Shown in pieces: positions 9,929-20,554 of a DNA stretch of 64,000 bases. Under the pieces are notes generated by a model, which saw only the letters and a program-made list of their open reading frames with translations, was not told where the DNA came from and ran no database searches. The first letter of the stretch is position 1. Each line of letters opens with the position of its first letter. Origin of the DNA: Devosia sp. 2618 (lineage in GTDB: Bacteria; Pseudomonadota; Alphaproteobacteria; Rhizobiales; Devosiaceae); contig NZ_JBEPOO010000001.1 in assembly GCF_040546815.1 (NCBI RefSeq), forward strand, positions 1,984,001 through 2,048,000, in the 5' to 3' direction. Made by a program: the position numbers and the translations under genes.

Positions 9929-9954
9929 GGGAACGCGGCCTTTCCAGCGTTCCC
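9929..9954 (+). terminator. Hairpin after the DHFR-like gene
   Basis: GGGAACGC (9929-9936) pairs with GCGTTCCC (9947-9954). An overlapping pair, GGAAAGG and CCTTTCC, is nested around it. There is no T-run, so the terminator function is tentative. Confidence 0.35.
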
Positions 9955-10023
9955 GCGCATTTGCTTTCCCGGGGAGCCATGCTAAACGTGCGCGCAATTC
10001 ACGTTCCGACCTTTAGGCAGGCC

Positions 10024-10935
10024 ATGTCCCAGGACAATATTTTCCGCGAAGTCGATGAAGAGCTGCGCAGCGACCGTATGCGCGCTTTTTGGCGGCGTTT
10101 TGCGCCTTATGTCATCGGCGCCGCTGTGGCTGTCGTGGCGCTCGTTGCGGTCAATGAGGGCTGGACGTGGTATCATTCTAATAACGCCGCTTCGTCCTCT
10201 GACGAGCTCTATGCGGCGTTCGATCTGATTGAGGGCGGCGATCTCGCCGCCGCTCAGACCCAGCTCGACAAGGTGATTGCCGACGGTTCGGGCAGCTATC
10301 CAGTGCTGGCGGAATTCCGCAAGGCGGGCGTGCTGGCCAAGGAAGGCCAGACCACCGAAGCCGTTGCCGCCTATGACGCATTGGCCAACAACCAGTCCAA
10401 CGCGCATCTGCGTGAACTGGCTCTGGTGCTTGCCGGCAACCTGCTGATCGACAATGGCACCCTGTCTGACGTCGAATCGCGCGTTGGAAGCATTGCCGCC
10501 GAAGGCAGCCCGATGCGCAATGCAGCGCGCGAAGCGCTGGGCCTGGCACAATACAAGGCCGGCAATTTCGACGCGGCGCAGGCCAGCTTTGAAGCCGTGC
10601 TCAATGATGGCATGAGCCAGAGCACCGTGCGCAACCGCATGGGCTATTATCTGGCCCAACTGCTGTCGCAGGGCGCGATTGCCGAGAACACCACCGATGC
10701 CGAAGCTGCCGCTACGGCAATCGACGCCATCGTCAATGACAACATCCCGGCGCTCGACGACGTGGTCGCGCCAGTGATCAACGCACCTGCCGTGGAGGCC
10801 CCTGCCCCACAGGCTCCTGCTACCGAGACCCCTGCCGCGGCAACTCCTGCCGAAGTCGTCCCTGAAGCGGCTGCACCTGCGCCCGCTACGGACGCCCCTG
10901 CTGCACCAACTGAAGCTGAGCCGGCCGCGCAATAG
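10024..10935 (+). CDS. YfgM-like tetratricopeptide membrane protein
   Basis: 303 residues. A short cytoplasmic N-terminus (DNIFREVDEELRSDR) is followed by one transmembrane segment (about residues 28-45), TPR-like helices, and an Ala/Pro-rich tail of about 60 residues. This matches the DUF2133/YfgM family, an ancillary partner of the SecYEG-chaperone system in E. coli. The start at MSQDN is chosen because family homology begins there. As in many proteobacteria it sits directly before der. Confidence 0.82.
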   Translation: MSQDNIFREVDEELRSDRMRAFWRRFAPYVIGAAVAVVALVAVNEGWTWYHSNNAASSSDELYAAFDLIEGGDLAAAQTQLDKVIADGSGSYPVLAEFRKAGVLAKEGQTTEAVAAYDALANNQSNAHLRELALVLAGNLLIDNGTLSDVESRVGSIAAEGSPMRNAAREALGLAQYKAGNFDAAQASFEAVLNDGMSQSTVRNRMGYYLAQLLSQGAIAENTTDAEAAATAIDAIVNDNIPALDDVVAPVINAPAVEAPAPQAPATETPAAATPAEVVPEAAAPAPATDAPAAPTEAEPAAQ

Positions 10936-10974
10936 CGGCCGCTTTCGCCTGACCCTGATCGGAACACCAAAAGA

Positions 10975-12426
10975 ATGACCGTCACCGTTGCTATCGTCGG
11001 TCGTCCTAACGTCGGCAAATCCACACTGTTCAATCGCCTTGTCGGCCGCAAAATCGCCCTTGTCGATGACACGCCCGGCGTGACACGCGACCGCCGCGAA
11101 GCCGAAGGACGCATTGCCGACCTCAAATTCCGTATTCTCGATACGGCTGGTTATGAAGACGTGACCGACGGCAGCCTTGAAGACCGCATGCGCCAGCAGA
11201 CCGAGCTGGCGATCAAGGAAGCCGACGTCATCCTGTTCATGATCGACGCCCGTGCCGGCGTCGTTCCGCTCGACCAGCGCTTTGCGCAGGTGCTGCGCAA
11301 GGCTGGCAAGGACGTGCATCTGGTTGGCAACAAGGCTGAAAGCGGCGCGGCGGAAGCCGGGCTGGTGGAAGCCTTCAAACTCGGCTTTGGCGAAGCGATC
11401 GCGCTGTCCGCCGAACACGGCCTGGGCCTCTCCGAGCTTTATTCGATCGTTTCGGCGACTATCGACCGCAAGGCAGCCGAATCCGCAGGCAGCGAGATCG
11501 CCGATCTCGACGTGATGCCCGAAGTCGACGTCGACATCACCGAGGACATGCTCGAGGGTGAAGGCGACGAGGCGACCCTGCGCTGGAACCCCAAGCGCTA
11601 CCTCAACGTGGCCATTGTCGGCCGCCCAAACGCTGGCAAGTCGACGCTGATCAACCGCATGGTTGGTGAAGAGCGCGTGCTGGTTGGTCCCGAGGCCGGC
11701 ATTACCCGCGACAGCATTCTGGTGCCGTGGGAATGGGAAGGCCGGGTGATCAACCTGGTCGATACCGCCGGTATCCGTCGCCGCGCCCGCGTTACCGAGA
11801 AGCTGGAAAAGCTGGCCGTGGGCGACAGCCTGCGCTCGATCCAGTATGCCGAAGTCGTCGTGCTGATGCTCGACGCAACGATCCCTTTTGAAAAGCAGGA
11901 TCTGGCGCTGGCCGATCTGGTCGAACGCGAGGGCCGTGCCCTGGTGATCGCACTCAACAAGTGGGACCTGATCGAGAACAAGAACGAAGCACTCAAGGTG
12001 CTGCGTGAAGAATGCGAGCGCCTGCTGCCACAGCTGCGCGGCGTTCCGCTGGTGACCCTGTCGGGCCTTAACGGCAAGAATATCGACAAGCTGATGGACG
12101 CCATCTTCGCCATCGAGCGCAGCTGGAATTCGCACGTGTCGACCGCCAAGCTCAATCGCTGGCTGTCCGGCATGGTCGAGAGCCATCCGCCCCCGGCAGT
12201 GTCCGGCCGCCGTCTCAAGTTGCGCTACATGACGCAGGCCAAGACAAGGCCACCAAGCTTCATTCTCTTTGCATCGCGCCCCGAAGTTTTGCCGATGGCC
12301 TATCAGCGCTATCTGGTGAATGGGCTGCGTGAAGCCTTCGATATCAGGGGCACGCCGATCCGGCTCTGGGTGCGCGGGGGCAGCGAGAACCCCTATAATG
12401 ACAAGGCCAAGCGCCGCTTGGGCTAA
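10975..12426 (+). CDS. der: Ribosome biogenesis GTPase Der
   Basis: 483 residues with two tandem GTPase domains and a KH-like domain. P-loops are GRPNVGKST near the N-terminus and GRPNAGKST at about residue 215. G3 motifs are DTAGYED and DTAGIRR, and the second G4 is NKWD. The first G4 reads NKAE, a form seen in alphaproteobacterial Der. The protein acts in maturation of the 50S ribosomal subunit. Confidence 0.97.
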   Translation: MTVTVAIVGRPNVGKSTLFNRLVGRKIALVDDTPGVTRDRREAEGRIADLKFRILDTAGYEDVTDGSLEDRMRQQTELAIKEADVILFMIDARAGVVPLDQRFAQVLRKAGKDVHLVGNKAESGAAEAGLVEAFKLGFGEAIALSAEHGLGLSELYSIVSATIDRKAAESAGSEIADLDVMPEVDVDITEDMLEGEGDEATLRWNPKRYLNVAIVGRPNAGKSTLINRMVGEERVLVGPEAGITRDSILVPWEWEGRVINLVDTAGIRRRARVTEKLEKLAVGDSLRSIQYAEVVVLMLDATIPFEKQDLALADLVEREGRALVIALNKWDLIENKNEALKVLREECERLLPQLRGVPLVTLSGLNGKNIDKLMDAIFAIERSWNSHVSTAKLNRWLSGMVESHPPPAVSGRRLKLRYMTQAKTRPPSFILFASRPEVLPMAYQRYLVNGLREAFDIRGTPIRLWVRGGSENPYNDKAKRRLG

Positions 12427-12438
12427 GCCTCAGAAATA

Positions 12439-12467
12439 GAAAAACCCGCGGAGCGATCCGCGGGTTT
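12439..12467 (+). terminator. Rho-independent terminator after der
   Basis: AAAAACCCGCGGA pairs with TCCGCGGGTTTTTT across GCGA, giving a compact GC stem and a run of T. Confidence 0.9.
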
Positions 12468-12504
12468 TTTGTTGGGTGGGGTTGAGGCTTGAAGAGTTCT
12501 TGTT

Positions 12505-12629
12505 TGGGATACCCCCACCTAGCCTCCCCTTGATAGGGGCAGGGACTTGGCCGGTGATTGGTCAAATATAGCGGCAAACCCGATGGAATTCCTTCCCCTA
12601 TCAGGGGGAGGTTAGGTGGGGGCATCCCC
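12505..12629. repeat. Intergenic palindromic repeat element (REP-like)
   Basis: Two imperfect inverted arms of about 40 bases (12505-12545 and 12590-12629), each built around CCCCCACCTA and CCTATCAGGGG-type blocks, flank a 44-base centre. This is the look of the dispersed C/G-rich palindromic repeats common in Hyphomicrobiales intergenic regions. It lies between the converging der and guaB genes. Confidence 0.7.
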
Positions 12630-12638
12630 TCAAAAACC

Positions 12639-14165
<1,527 letters not shown>

Positions 14166-14297
14166 TCAGATCAGAAATGTTGGAGTTTGAACCGGGCAGC
14201 TTCACGCTGGGTTCAGGTTGGCGAGGGTAAATAGCACCGGCATCAGGCGTTGCATAGGGGGCGAGGGCTCCCTTGGCGCATAGCAAGGATGACTCAG

Positions 14298-14801
14298 ATG
14301 AATAGACGGATAATCGTGGCAGCCGCGCTCTGTCTGGCGCTGGCTCAGGGCGCAACAGCCGGTGAGCTCGACAGCTTCATCGCGCCGGTCGATGGTGCCA
14401 GCATTACCTGGTCGCGTAACTATGACGCAGCCCATCTTGCAGCGCACCCCGACCAGCTGGTGACGGCGATGCAGTTGGCGGTCAGCTACGAGATCTTCGA
14501 CCCGGCCCTTGAGGGTCAGGTCAATTTCGAGCTGCAGGCGGCGCTGCGTGGCGGCAAACAGGGCGTCACCACCGGAACCTGCATGCCCTATGGCCAGAAC
14601 ATGTGGTGTGGCGTTGAATGCGACGGCGGCGGCATTCTGGTCAGCAAACGGCCGGGCGGCAGCGTGCTCGTCAATCTTGCCAATGTTGGCTACATCCGCA
14701 TGTCGGAAGTGGGCTGTGGGGAAGACGAGAACAGCGAAGGTGGCAGTTTCGACCTGACATCGGGCAAGGACGACAAACTGTTTCTGCTCAACCGGCAGTA
14801 A
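14298..14801 (+). CDS. Exported protein with several cysteines, function unknown
   Basis: 167 residues with a signal peptide (RRIIVAAALCLALAQGATAGE). The mature part has four cysteines within GTCMPYGQNMWCGVECDGGG, plus one in VGCGED. Such clustering suggests a disulfide-stabilised periplasmic protein. AAGGA lies 8 nt before this ATG, which is why it is preferred over the upstream in-frame ATG codons at 14250 and 14289. I do not recognise a named family. Confidence 0.7.
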   Translation: MNRRIIVAAALCLALAQGATAGELDSFIAPVDGASITWSRNYDAAHLAAHPDQLVTAMQLAVSYEIFDPALEGQVNFELQAALRGGKQGVTTGTCMPYGQNMWCGVECDGGGILVSKRPGGSVLVNLANVGYIRMSEVGCGEDENSEGGSFDLTSGKDDKLFLLNRQ

Positions 14802-14894
14802 CGGACGCACAGTCTGGGTTTCGACTTTCCACGGCCAGCGTCGAGGTTCATAGAATAGTCAGCGCGTTTTCTGTCGCAGTCGATTCCCGGTCCA

Positions 14895-16295
14895 ATGTCT
14901 TTCATTCGAGTCACTCCGCTCATATTGGCGGTCGCCCTGTTCATGGAGCAGATGGATTCGACCGTTATTGCCACCTCACTACCGGCAATTGCGGCCGCCA
15001 TCGGCTCCGATCCCATCGCGCTGAAACTGGCGCTGACCGCCTATTTCGTGGCGTTGGCCATCTTCATTCCGATCAGCGGCTGGATGGCCGACCGCTTCGG
15101 CGCCAAGAATATTTTTCGGCTGGCGATCTTTGTGTTCATGCTCGGCTCGCTCGCGTGTTCGTTCTCGTTCTCGCTCGAATCGTTTGTGGCCTCACGCTTT
15201 TTCCAGGGCATCGGCAGCTCGATGATGACGCCGGTCGGCCGCCTGCTGCTGGTGCGGTCGACCCCGCGCAACGAACTGGTGTCGGCCATGGCGTGGCTGA
15301 CAGTGCCTGCCCTGCTTGGCCCCGTCACCGGCCCGCTGATCGGCGGTTTTCTGACCACCTATCTGAGTTGGCACTGGATTTTCTGGATCAACATTCCCAT
15401 CGGCATCGCTGGCATCATTCTGGCGGGCATCTACCTGCAGGTGCCAGATGAGCGGAACCCCCGCCCCATCGACGTCGTAGGCTTCATCCTTGCCGGCATA
15501 GCGTTTGCCGGCTGCGTGTTCGGCCTGTCGGTGGTCAGTCTGCCGGCGTTGCCGATTCTCTATGGCTATCTGACCATCGCCATCGGCGTAACCTCGGGCA
15601 TTCTCTATCTGCTGCACGCCAAGCGCACCAAATATCCGCTGCTCGATCCTGCCCTGCTCCGTCATCGATTGTTCCGCGCCTCGATCATTGGCGGCTCGGT
15701 GTTCCGCATTGGGGTGGGTGCAGTGCCATTCCTGTTACCGTTGATGCTGCAGCTTGGCTTTGGGCTCAATCCGTTTCAGTCGGGCGCCATCACCTTCGTG
15801 TCGGCCATTGGCGCGATCATGAGCAAGTTCATTGCCGAGCGCGTCTATGCCCGCTTCGGCTTTCCGCGCATGCTGGGCTTCGCCTCGACCTTTGGTGGCC
15901 TGTTGATCTGCGTGAACGGCTTTTTCGACGCCGATACGTCCGTGCCAGTGATGATGACCGTACTGCTGATCGGCGGCATTTTGCGTTCGATCATGTTCAC
16001 CGGCTCCAATGCACTTGGGTATGCCGACGTGAATGACGAAGAGGCCAGCCAGGCAACGGCAATCGTCGCCGTATGCCAGCAGTTGAGCATCGCATTTGGC
16101 GTAGGCATTGCTGGTGCGGTGCTGGAGCTGAGCACCCATCTGCGCGGCGGGGAACTGGCGCTGGTCGATTTCCAGGTCGCGTTCTTCGTGGTCGGCGGGC
16201 TGAGCGCGTTGGCCGGGCTGGTCTATCTCAGACTGCCCGCAAATGCCGGCTCCAATGTCTCGGGGCACGTGGCCTTCGTCAACAACAAGGAATGA
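14895..16295 (+). CDS. MFS transporter, DHA2 drug-efflux type
   Basis: 466 residues, strongly hydrophobic throughout with about 14 predicted membrane helices. The N-terminal block DSTVIATSLPAIAAAIG and the cytoplasmic loop motif GWMADRFGAKNIFR identify the EmrB/QacA branch. The helix-5 motif C is represented by LLGPVTGPLIGGFL. It is probably a proton-coupled exporter of toxic compounds. No regulator is adjacent. Confidence 0.88.
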   Translation: MSFIRVTPLILAVALFMEQMDSTVIATSLPAIAAAIGSDPIALKLALTAYFVALAIFIPISGWMADRFGAKNIFRLAIFVFMLGSLACSFSFSLESFVASRFFQGIGSSMMTPVGRLLLVRSTPRNELVSAMAWLTVPALLGPVTGPLIGGFLTTYLSWHWIFWINIPIGIAGIILAGIYLQVPDERNPRPIDVVGFILAGIAFAGCVFGLSVVSLPALPILYGYLTIAIGVTSGILYLLHAKRTKYPLLDPALLRHRLFRASIIGGSVFRIGVGAVPFLLPLMLQLGFGLNPFQSGAITFVSAIGAIMSKFIAERVYARFGFPRMLGFASTFGGLLICVNGFFDADTSVPVMMTVLLIGGILRSIMFTGSNALGYADVNDEEASQATAIVAVCQQLSIAFGVGIAGAVLELSTHLRGGELALVDFQVAFFVVGGLSALAGLVYLRLPANAGSNVSGHVAFVNNKE

Positions 16296-16312
16296 CCGGG
16301 GCAGAACCCCGG
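16296..16312 (+). terminator. Hairpin after the MFS gene
   Basis: CCGGGG (16296-16301) pairs with CCCCGG (16307-16312) directly after the stop codon. No T-run follows, so termination is uncertain. Confidence 0.35.
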
Positions 16313-16334
16313 CCAAAAGCACTCGTTGGACCCC

Positions 16335-16634
16335 TCACGCGTCAGCGCGGCGGGCATATTCTTTGTTGAGGCGGGCAATGGCCGAGGTCAGCGCTGCTGC
16401 CTTCTGGCGGTTGCCACTATCGTTTGGTCCGGTATCGGACTGAGCGCCGCGCTGCGAACGGCGCTGACGCCGATCCAGTCCTTGAGCGCGATCACGACGC
16501 TCGCGCAAGCGGCGTGCTAGCGAGCGAAGGCCTTCAGAGTCCAATTCGGACAGATTGGGGTGACGGGTCTCGGCGACGAGTTCGCGCTCGTCCTTGTCGA
16601 GAATGCGGTCGTCGTTCTTACGGCTGCTGGCCAT
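16335..16634 (-). CDS. Small basic hypothetical protein
   Basis: 99 residues, rich in Arg and Asp. The start at MASSRKNDD is supported by GGAG 5 nt upstream; a longer frame to 16670 lacks this. The middle is probably helical (LRSLARRLRERRDRAQ, RRQRRSQRG) and could bind nucleic acid. No family is recognised. It ends convergently with the MFS gene. Confidence 0.6.
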   Translation of the reverse strand: MASSRKNDDRILDKDERELVAETRHPNLSELDSEGLRSLARRLRERRDRAQGLDRRQRRSQRGAQSDTGPNDSGNRQKAAALTSAIARLNKEYARRADA

Positions 16635-16702
16635 GTACACTCCTTTCGTTACAAACTTCGAATGCCTCAAGCGGCAAACCGTTCCGCGGCCTATTGGCGC
16701 GC

Positions 16703-17449
16703 TTACTCTTCGTCGTCGTCGTGTCTGGGCTCGCGTGCCACATCGCCTTTGAAGCCCTTGGCGATGAGGTAGGCCTCCGCCGAATCCTGACGGCTGGACG
16801 GAGGTTTAGCGTGAAAGGTGGTCTTGAAGTGGCGCTTGAGCATATGCAGCAATTCATGCTCGGTGCCGCCCTGGAACACCTTGGCGACGAACGTGCCGCC
16901 CGGCGCCAGCACGTCGATGGCAAAATCAGCGGCGATCTCGATGAGTTGCACGATGCGCAGGTGATCGGTCGGCCGGTGGCCCGTGGTCGGCCAGGCCATG
17001 TCGCTCATCACGATATCGGCCTTCTTGCCGCCCATGGCCGCAATCAGCTGGGCTGGCGCGTCATCTTCGGTGAAATCCTTTTGCAGCAGGATGACGCCGG
17101 CAATGGGGTCCATTTCGAGATAGTCGATGCCCACGATCAACGGATTTGCTTCGGTCGACCCGGTGGCCTTGGCGGCCACCTGGGCCCAGCCACCGGGCGC
17201 AGCGCCCAGATCGACAACGCGCATGCCCTTGCGGAACAGCTTGTGCTTTTCGTCCATTTCGCGAATCTTGAACGCCGCACGCGAGCGATAGCCCTCGGCG
17301 CGCGCCCGGGCGACATAGGGGTCGTTGAGCTGGCGTTCGAGCCATTTGGTCGAGGAGACCTTGCGCCCCTTCGCAGATTTGACGCGAATCTTGAGGTCCT
17401 TGTCGGACTTGCGCCCACCGGTGCCGAGAGCTTTATCCACCATTGCCAT
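16703..17449 (-). CDS. rlmE: 23S rRNA (uridine-2'-O)-methyltransferase RlmE
   Basis: 248 residues of the FtsJ/RrmJ family, which 2'-O-methylates U2552 in the 23S A loop. The SAM motif is [15 protein letters not shown], the acidic motif is [14 protein letters not shown], and the catalytic lysine lies in [12 protein letters not shown]. The C-terminus has an acidic DDDEE tail. The first codons overlap the end of the ppx-type gene by 17 bases, so the two form an operon. Confidence 0.93.
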   Translation of the reverse strand: MAMVDKALGTGGRKSDKDLKIRVKSAKGRKVSSTKWLERQLNDPYVARARAEGYRSRAAFKIREMDEKHKLFRKGMRVVDLGAAPGGWAQVAAKATGSTEANPLIVGIDYLEMDPIAGVILLQKDFTEDDAPAQLIAAMGGKKADIVMSDMAWPTTGHRPTDHLRIVQLIEIAADFAIDVLAPGGTFVAKVFQGGTEHELLHMLKRHFKTTFHAKPPSSRQDSAEAYLIAKGFKGDVAREPRHDDDEE

Positions 17450-18617
17450 TCCTCCGCGGATAGCGCGACGCCCTGCTGTGGGCCCGGTCGGCGTCCATCA
17501 GGGAAATCAAAATACCTTCGCGCAGGCCGCGATCGGCCACACGCACTCGTTCCGTTGGCCATTCGCGGCGGATCGCCTCGAAAATGGCACAGCCGGGTAA
17601 AACCAGATCGGCGCGGTCGCGCCCGATGCAGGGATGGGCCACGCGGCGCTCAAAGGGCATGCCCAGCAGCACCTTCATGGTCTCATCGACCTCGTCGCGC
17701 TTCATCCACAATCCGTCGACCTTTTGCCGCTCATAGCGTTCAAGGCCGAGATGCAGCCCGGCCAGCGTCGTCACCGTGCCGGACGTGCCGATCAGATGCA
17801 CCGGGTGGGTCGCGATCATCTGGCGCAGCTTTTCGCGGCCACGGAACTGTCGAAGATGTTCCGACACATGGGACACCATGGCTTCGAACACGTCATGCGT
17901 CACATCAATGCCGCCGAACTTTTCGGCAATCGACACCACGCCCACCGGCAGCGACTGCCAGGAGCGGATCGAGGCCGACATGCGGCCTTGCGACTTTGGC
18001 CGTCCGCCGCGGAAGTCGAGCCAGGCGAGTTCGGACGAGCCGCCGCCAATGTCAAACATCAGCGCGCCTTGCGCCGTTGCCTCGATCAGGTCGGCGCAGC
18101 CGGTAACGGCCAGTTCGGCCTCGGTGCGGCGATCAACGATCTCGAGTTCGATTCCCAGCTCCGCCTTCACGCGTTCCAGAAACTCTGCGCCATTCTCGGC
18201 GGCGCGGCAGGCTTCGGTGGCGATCAGCCGCATGCGTGCCGGCTGATGCTCGCGCAGCTTGTTGCGGCACTGGCGCAGCGCCTCCATGGTGCGCTCCATC
18301 GCCGCATCACCGAGACGCCCCTTTACGGAAACACCCTCGCCCAGCCGCACGATGCGGGTAAAGCCGTCGATGACGCGGAAGCCGTGGTCATGCGGCCGCG
18401 CAATCAGCAATCGACAATTGTTGGTACCGAGATCGAGAGCGGCATAGAGCGGACCGCGATGCCGTCGCGGATTTGTGGCGGCTGGTGTCCGCTTGTCCGC
18501 GGGAGGCCTGGGCGCGCCTGCCCCTGCCCTCCCCGCCAGCCCTGGACTGGACGGGGCACGGATCGCCGGCTCCTCGGTAAGCGAAGATACGGCGGCGGAC
18601 CGATCGGAATCGGTCAC
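17433..18617 (-). CDS. Ppx/GppA family exopolyphosphatase/guanosine pentaphosphatase
   Basis: 394 residues. After a Pro/Ala-rich, probably disordered N-terminus of about 55 residues come the sugar-kinase-like phosphate motifs [16 protein letters not shown] and [14 protein letters not shown]. The family degrades polyphosphate or pppGpp. GTG at 18617 is chosen because AGGAG lies 6 nt upstream; an upstream in-frame ATG at 18677 has no such site. It is cotranscribed with rlmE. Confidence 0.88.
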   Translation of the reverse strand: MTDSDRSAAVSSLTEEPAIRAPSSPGLAGRAGAGAPRPPADKRTPAATNPRRHRGPLYAALDLGTNNCRLLIARPHDHGFRVIDGFTRIVRLGEGVSVKGRLGDAAMERTMEALRQCRNKLREHQPARMRLIATEACRAAENGAEFLERVKAELGIELEIVDRRTEAELAVTGCADLIEATAQGALMFDIGGGSSELAWLDFRGGRPKSQGRMSASIRSWQSLPVGVVSIAEKFGGIDVTHDVFEAMVSHVSEHLRQFRGREKLRQMIATHPVHLIGTSGTVTTLAGLHLGLERYERQKVDGLWMKRDEVDETMKVLLGMPFERRVAHPCIGRDRADLVLPGCAIFEAIRREWPTERVRVADRGLREGILISLMDADRAHSRASRYPRRNGNGG

Positions 18618-18845
18618 AATAGTCTCCTGTCGTGCTCGGTCGACAATACCGGCCTTACCGGTCGCGCCCGAACGCACTGTTCATTACGTGTCATTTTGGA
18701 CGGTAGTGCATGGGGGCGACGAGCGCAATGCCAGCGTCACCCACAACAGAGTCATCACAGGCGCTTGCAATCTCAATCGGCATTGTCTATGCAGACCCCG
18801 CGCCGCCGAACAACAGCCGCGCCACCGGCCTCCGGGCTCCCTTGC

Positions 18846-18919
18846 TGGGGAATAGTTCAACGGTAGAACAGCGGACTCTGACTCCGTCAATCTTGGTTCG
18901 AATCCAGGTTCCCCAGCCA
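18846..18919 (+). tRNA. tRNA-Gln(CUG), probable phage integration site
   Basis: A complete cloverleaf of 74 nt with encoded CCA. The acceptor TGGGGAA pairs with TTCCCCA, the anticodon loop reads CTCTGAC with anticodon CTG, and the T-loop is TTCGAAT. Host core genes end just before it and phage-type genes begin about 200 bases after it. The 3' half is therefore the likely attL core. The matching attR is outside the window. Confidence 0.93.
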
Positions 18920-19077
18920 AAAATTTCCCGATAAAAATCAAAACCTTAGCGCACATTCTCAGCGCAAGACGTCGCCTCTTATGTGCCATCTGTGTGCCGA
19001 CGATTTCCTTGCATTTCCGGGGTTTTCCCGAGAGGTACGGCAGGTCCATGGCACATGAAACGGCACACGGCACATGC

Positions 19078-19108
19078 AAAAGCCCCGGCGATTCCACCGG
19101 GGCTTTCT
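19078..19108 (-). terminator. Terminator at the left end of the prophage
   Basis: AAAAGCCCCGG (19078-19088) pairs with CCGGGGCTTT (19097-19106). It works on either strand and lies 20 bases beyond the stop of the leftmost leftward phage gene. Confidence 0.75.
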
Positions 19109-19125
19109 ATTGTGTCAGCTGATTA

Positions 19126-19491
19126 TCAGGCCGCAGGCCGTACCGATTGTCCCAGCGCCATCTGGATGATTTCTGCTAATGGGCTTGAGGCGCAGCCGAA
19201 ACTCGTCTCGTAGTGGATCAGCAGAAGGATGCGCCGCTCGTCGTGCTCTGCGTCATCGAAGCGGATCGCCCGGAGGCTATCCACGATGTCGCTGATGATG
19301 TTGCCGCACCAGTCTTCGCCAATCTGCACAATGAAGTCAGCTCCAGGCAGGTATTGCAGTTTGGCCTCGCTGTAAGCCCGAGGCTGGTTCTGCAGCCAGA
19401 GCGACGCCTCACTGACTTGCCTGATGCCGGCGAAGGCAAGTTCGTAATCGTCGATGGTCCACCCGACCATATTGAGGATTGGGAGGTTCAT
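19126..19491 (-). CDS. Hypothetical phage protein next to Rha
   Basis: 121 residues, no recognised family. The start codon overlaps the Rha stop as ATGA, so translation is coupled. The C-terminal part (ERRILLLIHYETSFGCASSPLAEIIQMAL) looks helical. It is the last gene of the leftward operon before the left attachment site. Confidence 0.65.
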   Translation of the reverse strand: MNLPILNMVGWTIDDYELAFAGIRQVSEASLWLQNQPRAYSEAKLQYLPGADFIVQIGEDWCGNIISDIVDSLRAIRFDDAEHDERRILLLIHYETSFGCASSPLAEIIQMALGQSVRPAA

Positions 19492-20213
19492 GCCGGGCCC
19501 TGCCCCTCTATCGGAATTTCCAGCGCATAAGCCTCGCGCCACACGTCGGCGTGGTATGCCTTCACTGTCCCATAGTTGGCATCGAAAATGTCGATGGACG
19601 GCACCCCCATTTCAACGGATGCCTGCTTGAGCAGGCGCCAGTTGAATGGCTGATCGTGATAGAGCGCCGACATACGCTTGACGGTTGCGTAGGACTGGGC
19701 GCGGTCAAGTTCAAGCTTTAGTGCATTGGCCTTTTTAGTCGCTTGGCTGGCGGTGTTCATGGCAGTTGCTTCGCGGCGACTGCCGATCTCCGCCTTGGTT
19801 CGATCTGCAATCTGGCGCGCTTCACGCTCATTTGCCCACGCACGAGCTGCCTGCACTGGGTCAGCAAAGTCAGGCAGAGCCAGGCCGGACGAAATTGAAC
19901 GCTCCAACTCACGCATACGAGCCAGCACCTTCCTCCGCAACGGGGCGCTATAACCCAGCAGGAGGTTTTCGGTTAGGTCGCGATCCAGAATGTACTCGGT
20001 CTGCTCGCGGTTCATACTGTCGAGATAGATGCCCCCAAATTTGGGGATATCCTCGCCCAGGTCGGTAAGCATCTTTTCGATGTCGCGCTTTACGTGGTCG
20101 TGGCGCTTGCCCGTGAGTTCAGCAATCTCGCGGCTGGACATTGTGACAGGCGCGTTCGCGATATGTGCAGGTAGACGAGAGGGCTCCGAGGGAATATAGT
20201 TTTTCTCGTTCAT
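19488..20213 (-). CDS. Rha-family phage regulatory protein (antirepressor-like)
   Basis: 241 residues. The N-terminal half (about 20-110) matches the pRha domain: TMSSREIAELTGKRHDHVKRD and later EYILDRDLTENLLLGY. The middle is a coiled, charged region, and the C-terminal part (PFNWRLLKQASVEMGVP) resembles phage antirepressor DNA-binding domains. ATG at 20213 has AAGGAAA 6 nt upstream. It likely interferes with repressor or host regulation (inference from the family). Confidence 0.82.
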   Translation of the reverse strand: MNEKNYIPSEPSRLPAHIANAPVTMSSREIAELTGKRHDHVKRDIEKMLTDLGEDIPKFGGIYLDSMNREQTEYILDRDLTENLLLGYSAPLRRKVLARMRELERSISSGLALPDFADPVQAARAWANEREARQIADRTKAEIGSRREATAMNTASQATKKANALKLELDRAQSYATVKRMSALYHDQPFNWRLLKQASVEMGVPSIDIFDANYGTVKAYHADVWREAYALEIPIEGQGPA

Positions 20214-20223
20214 ATTCGTTTCC

Positions 20224-20436
20224 TTATCGGGGATCGTTGGAACCATGGCTCGGAGAGGTTGCCGCCTCTGCCGGGCTTTTTTCATTTTCGTGATTGGCTG
20301 CAAGCCCTCGCTCGATGAGCGTTCTTGCTGCGCCAGCCTTCGTTCCGATGCGATTGGCGAAGCGAAAATTCTGGATTGCCTGATCTTCGCTTTCAGTAAG
20401 CATCATCACGAAGCGACTTTGTCGCATCGCTTCCAT
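20224..20436 (-). CDS. Small ribbon-helix-helix-like DNA-binding protein
   Basis: 70 residues. The segment RFVMMLTESEDQAIQNFRFANRIG followed by AGAARTLIERGL has the strand-helix-helix pattern of Arc/CopG-type proteins; the tail is disordered. AAGGG lies about 8 nt before the ATG. It diverges from the related protein at 20555, with TTTACC repeats between them, and is followed after 10 bases by rha. Confidence 0.65.
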   Translation of the reverse strand: MEAMRQSRFVMMLTESEDQAIQNFRFANRIGTKAGAARTLIERGLAANHENEKSPAEAATSPSHGSNDPR

Positions 20437-20440
20437 TCCA

Positions 20441-20481
20441 TTTACCCTTTTCCAAGTTTACCATGTTTACCAACATTGACA
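20441..20481. promoter_or_regulatory. Operator-like TTTACC repeats and a TTGACA box between divergent genes
   Basis: TTTACC occurs at 20441-20446, 20457-20462 and 20466-20471; the last two are 9 bases apart, the spacing expected for tandem ribbon-helix-helix dimers. A rightward TTGACA lies at 20476-20481. Autoregulation of the two divergent small regulators is inferred, not shown. Confidence 0.5.
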
Positions 20482-20554
20482 TTCTTGCGCTGCATCGAAC
20501 GCCATGTCAATTCGTGTTGGCAAAGTTGTGCAAGTTTTCCCACGAGGTCAACCG

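Noticed and set aside
9929..9953. GGAAC and CGTT near 9930 as an EcfG promoter
   Set aside because: The spacing is 13 bases and the sequence is explained by a hairpin.
9982..12186. A 734-codon open frame on the minus strand
   Set aside because: It is the antisense shadow of the YfgM-like gene and der, both clearly real; the translation is His/Gln/Arg-rich and matches nothing.
16424..18866. Long plus-strand frames over rlmE and the ppx-type gene
   Set aside because: Antisense shadows of well supported genes, with repetitive arginine-rich translations.
18684..19097. A 137-codon minus-strand frame across the tRNA
   Set aside because: It reads through the complement of tRNA-Gln and gives the familiar spurious peptide found at tRNA genes.
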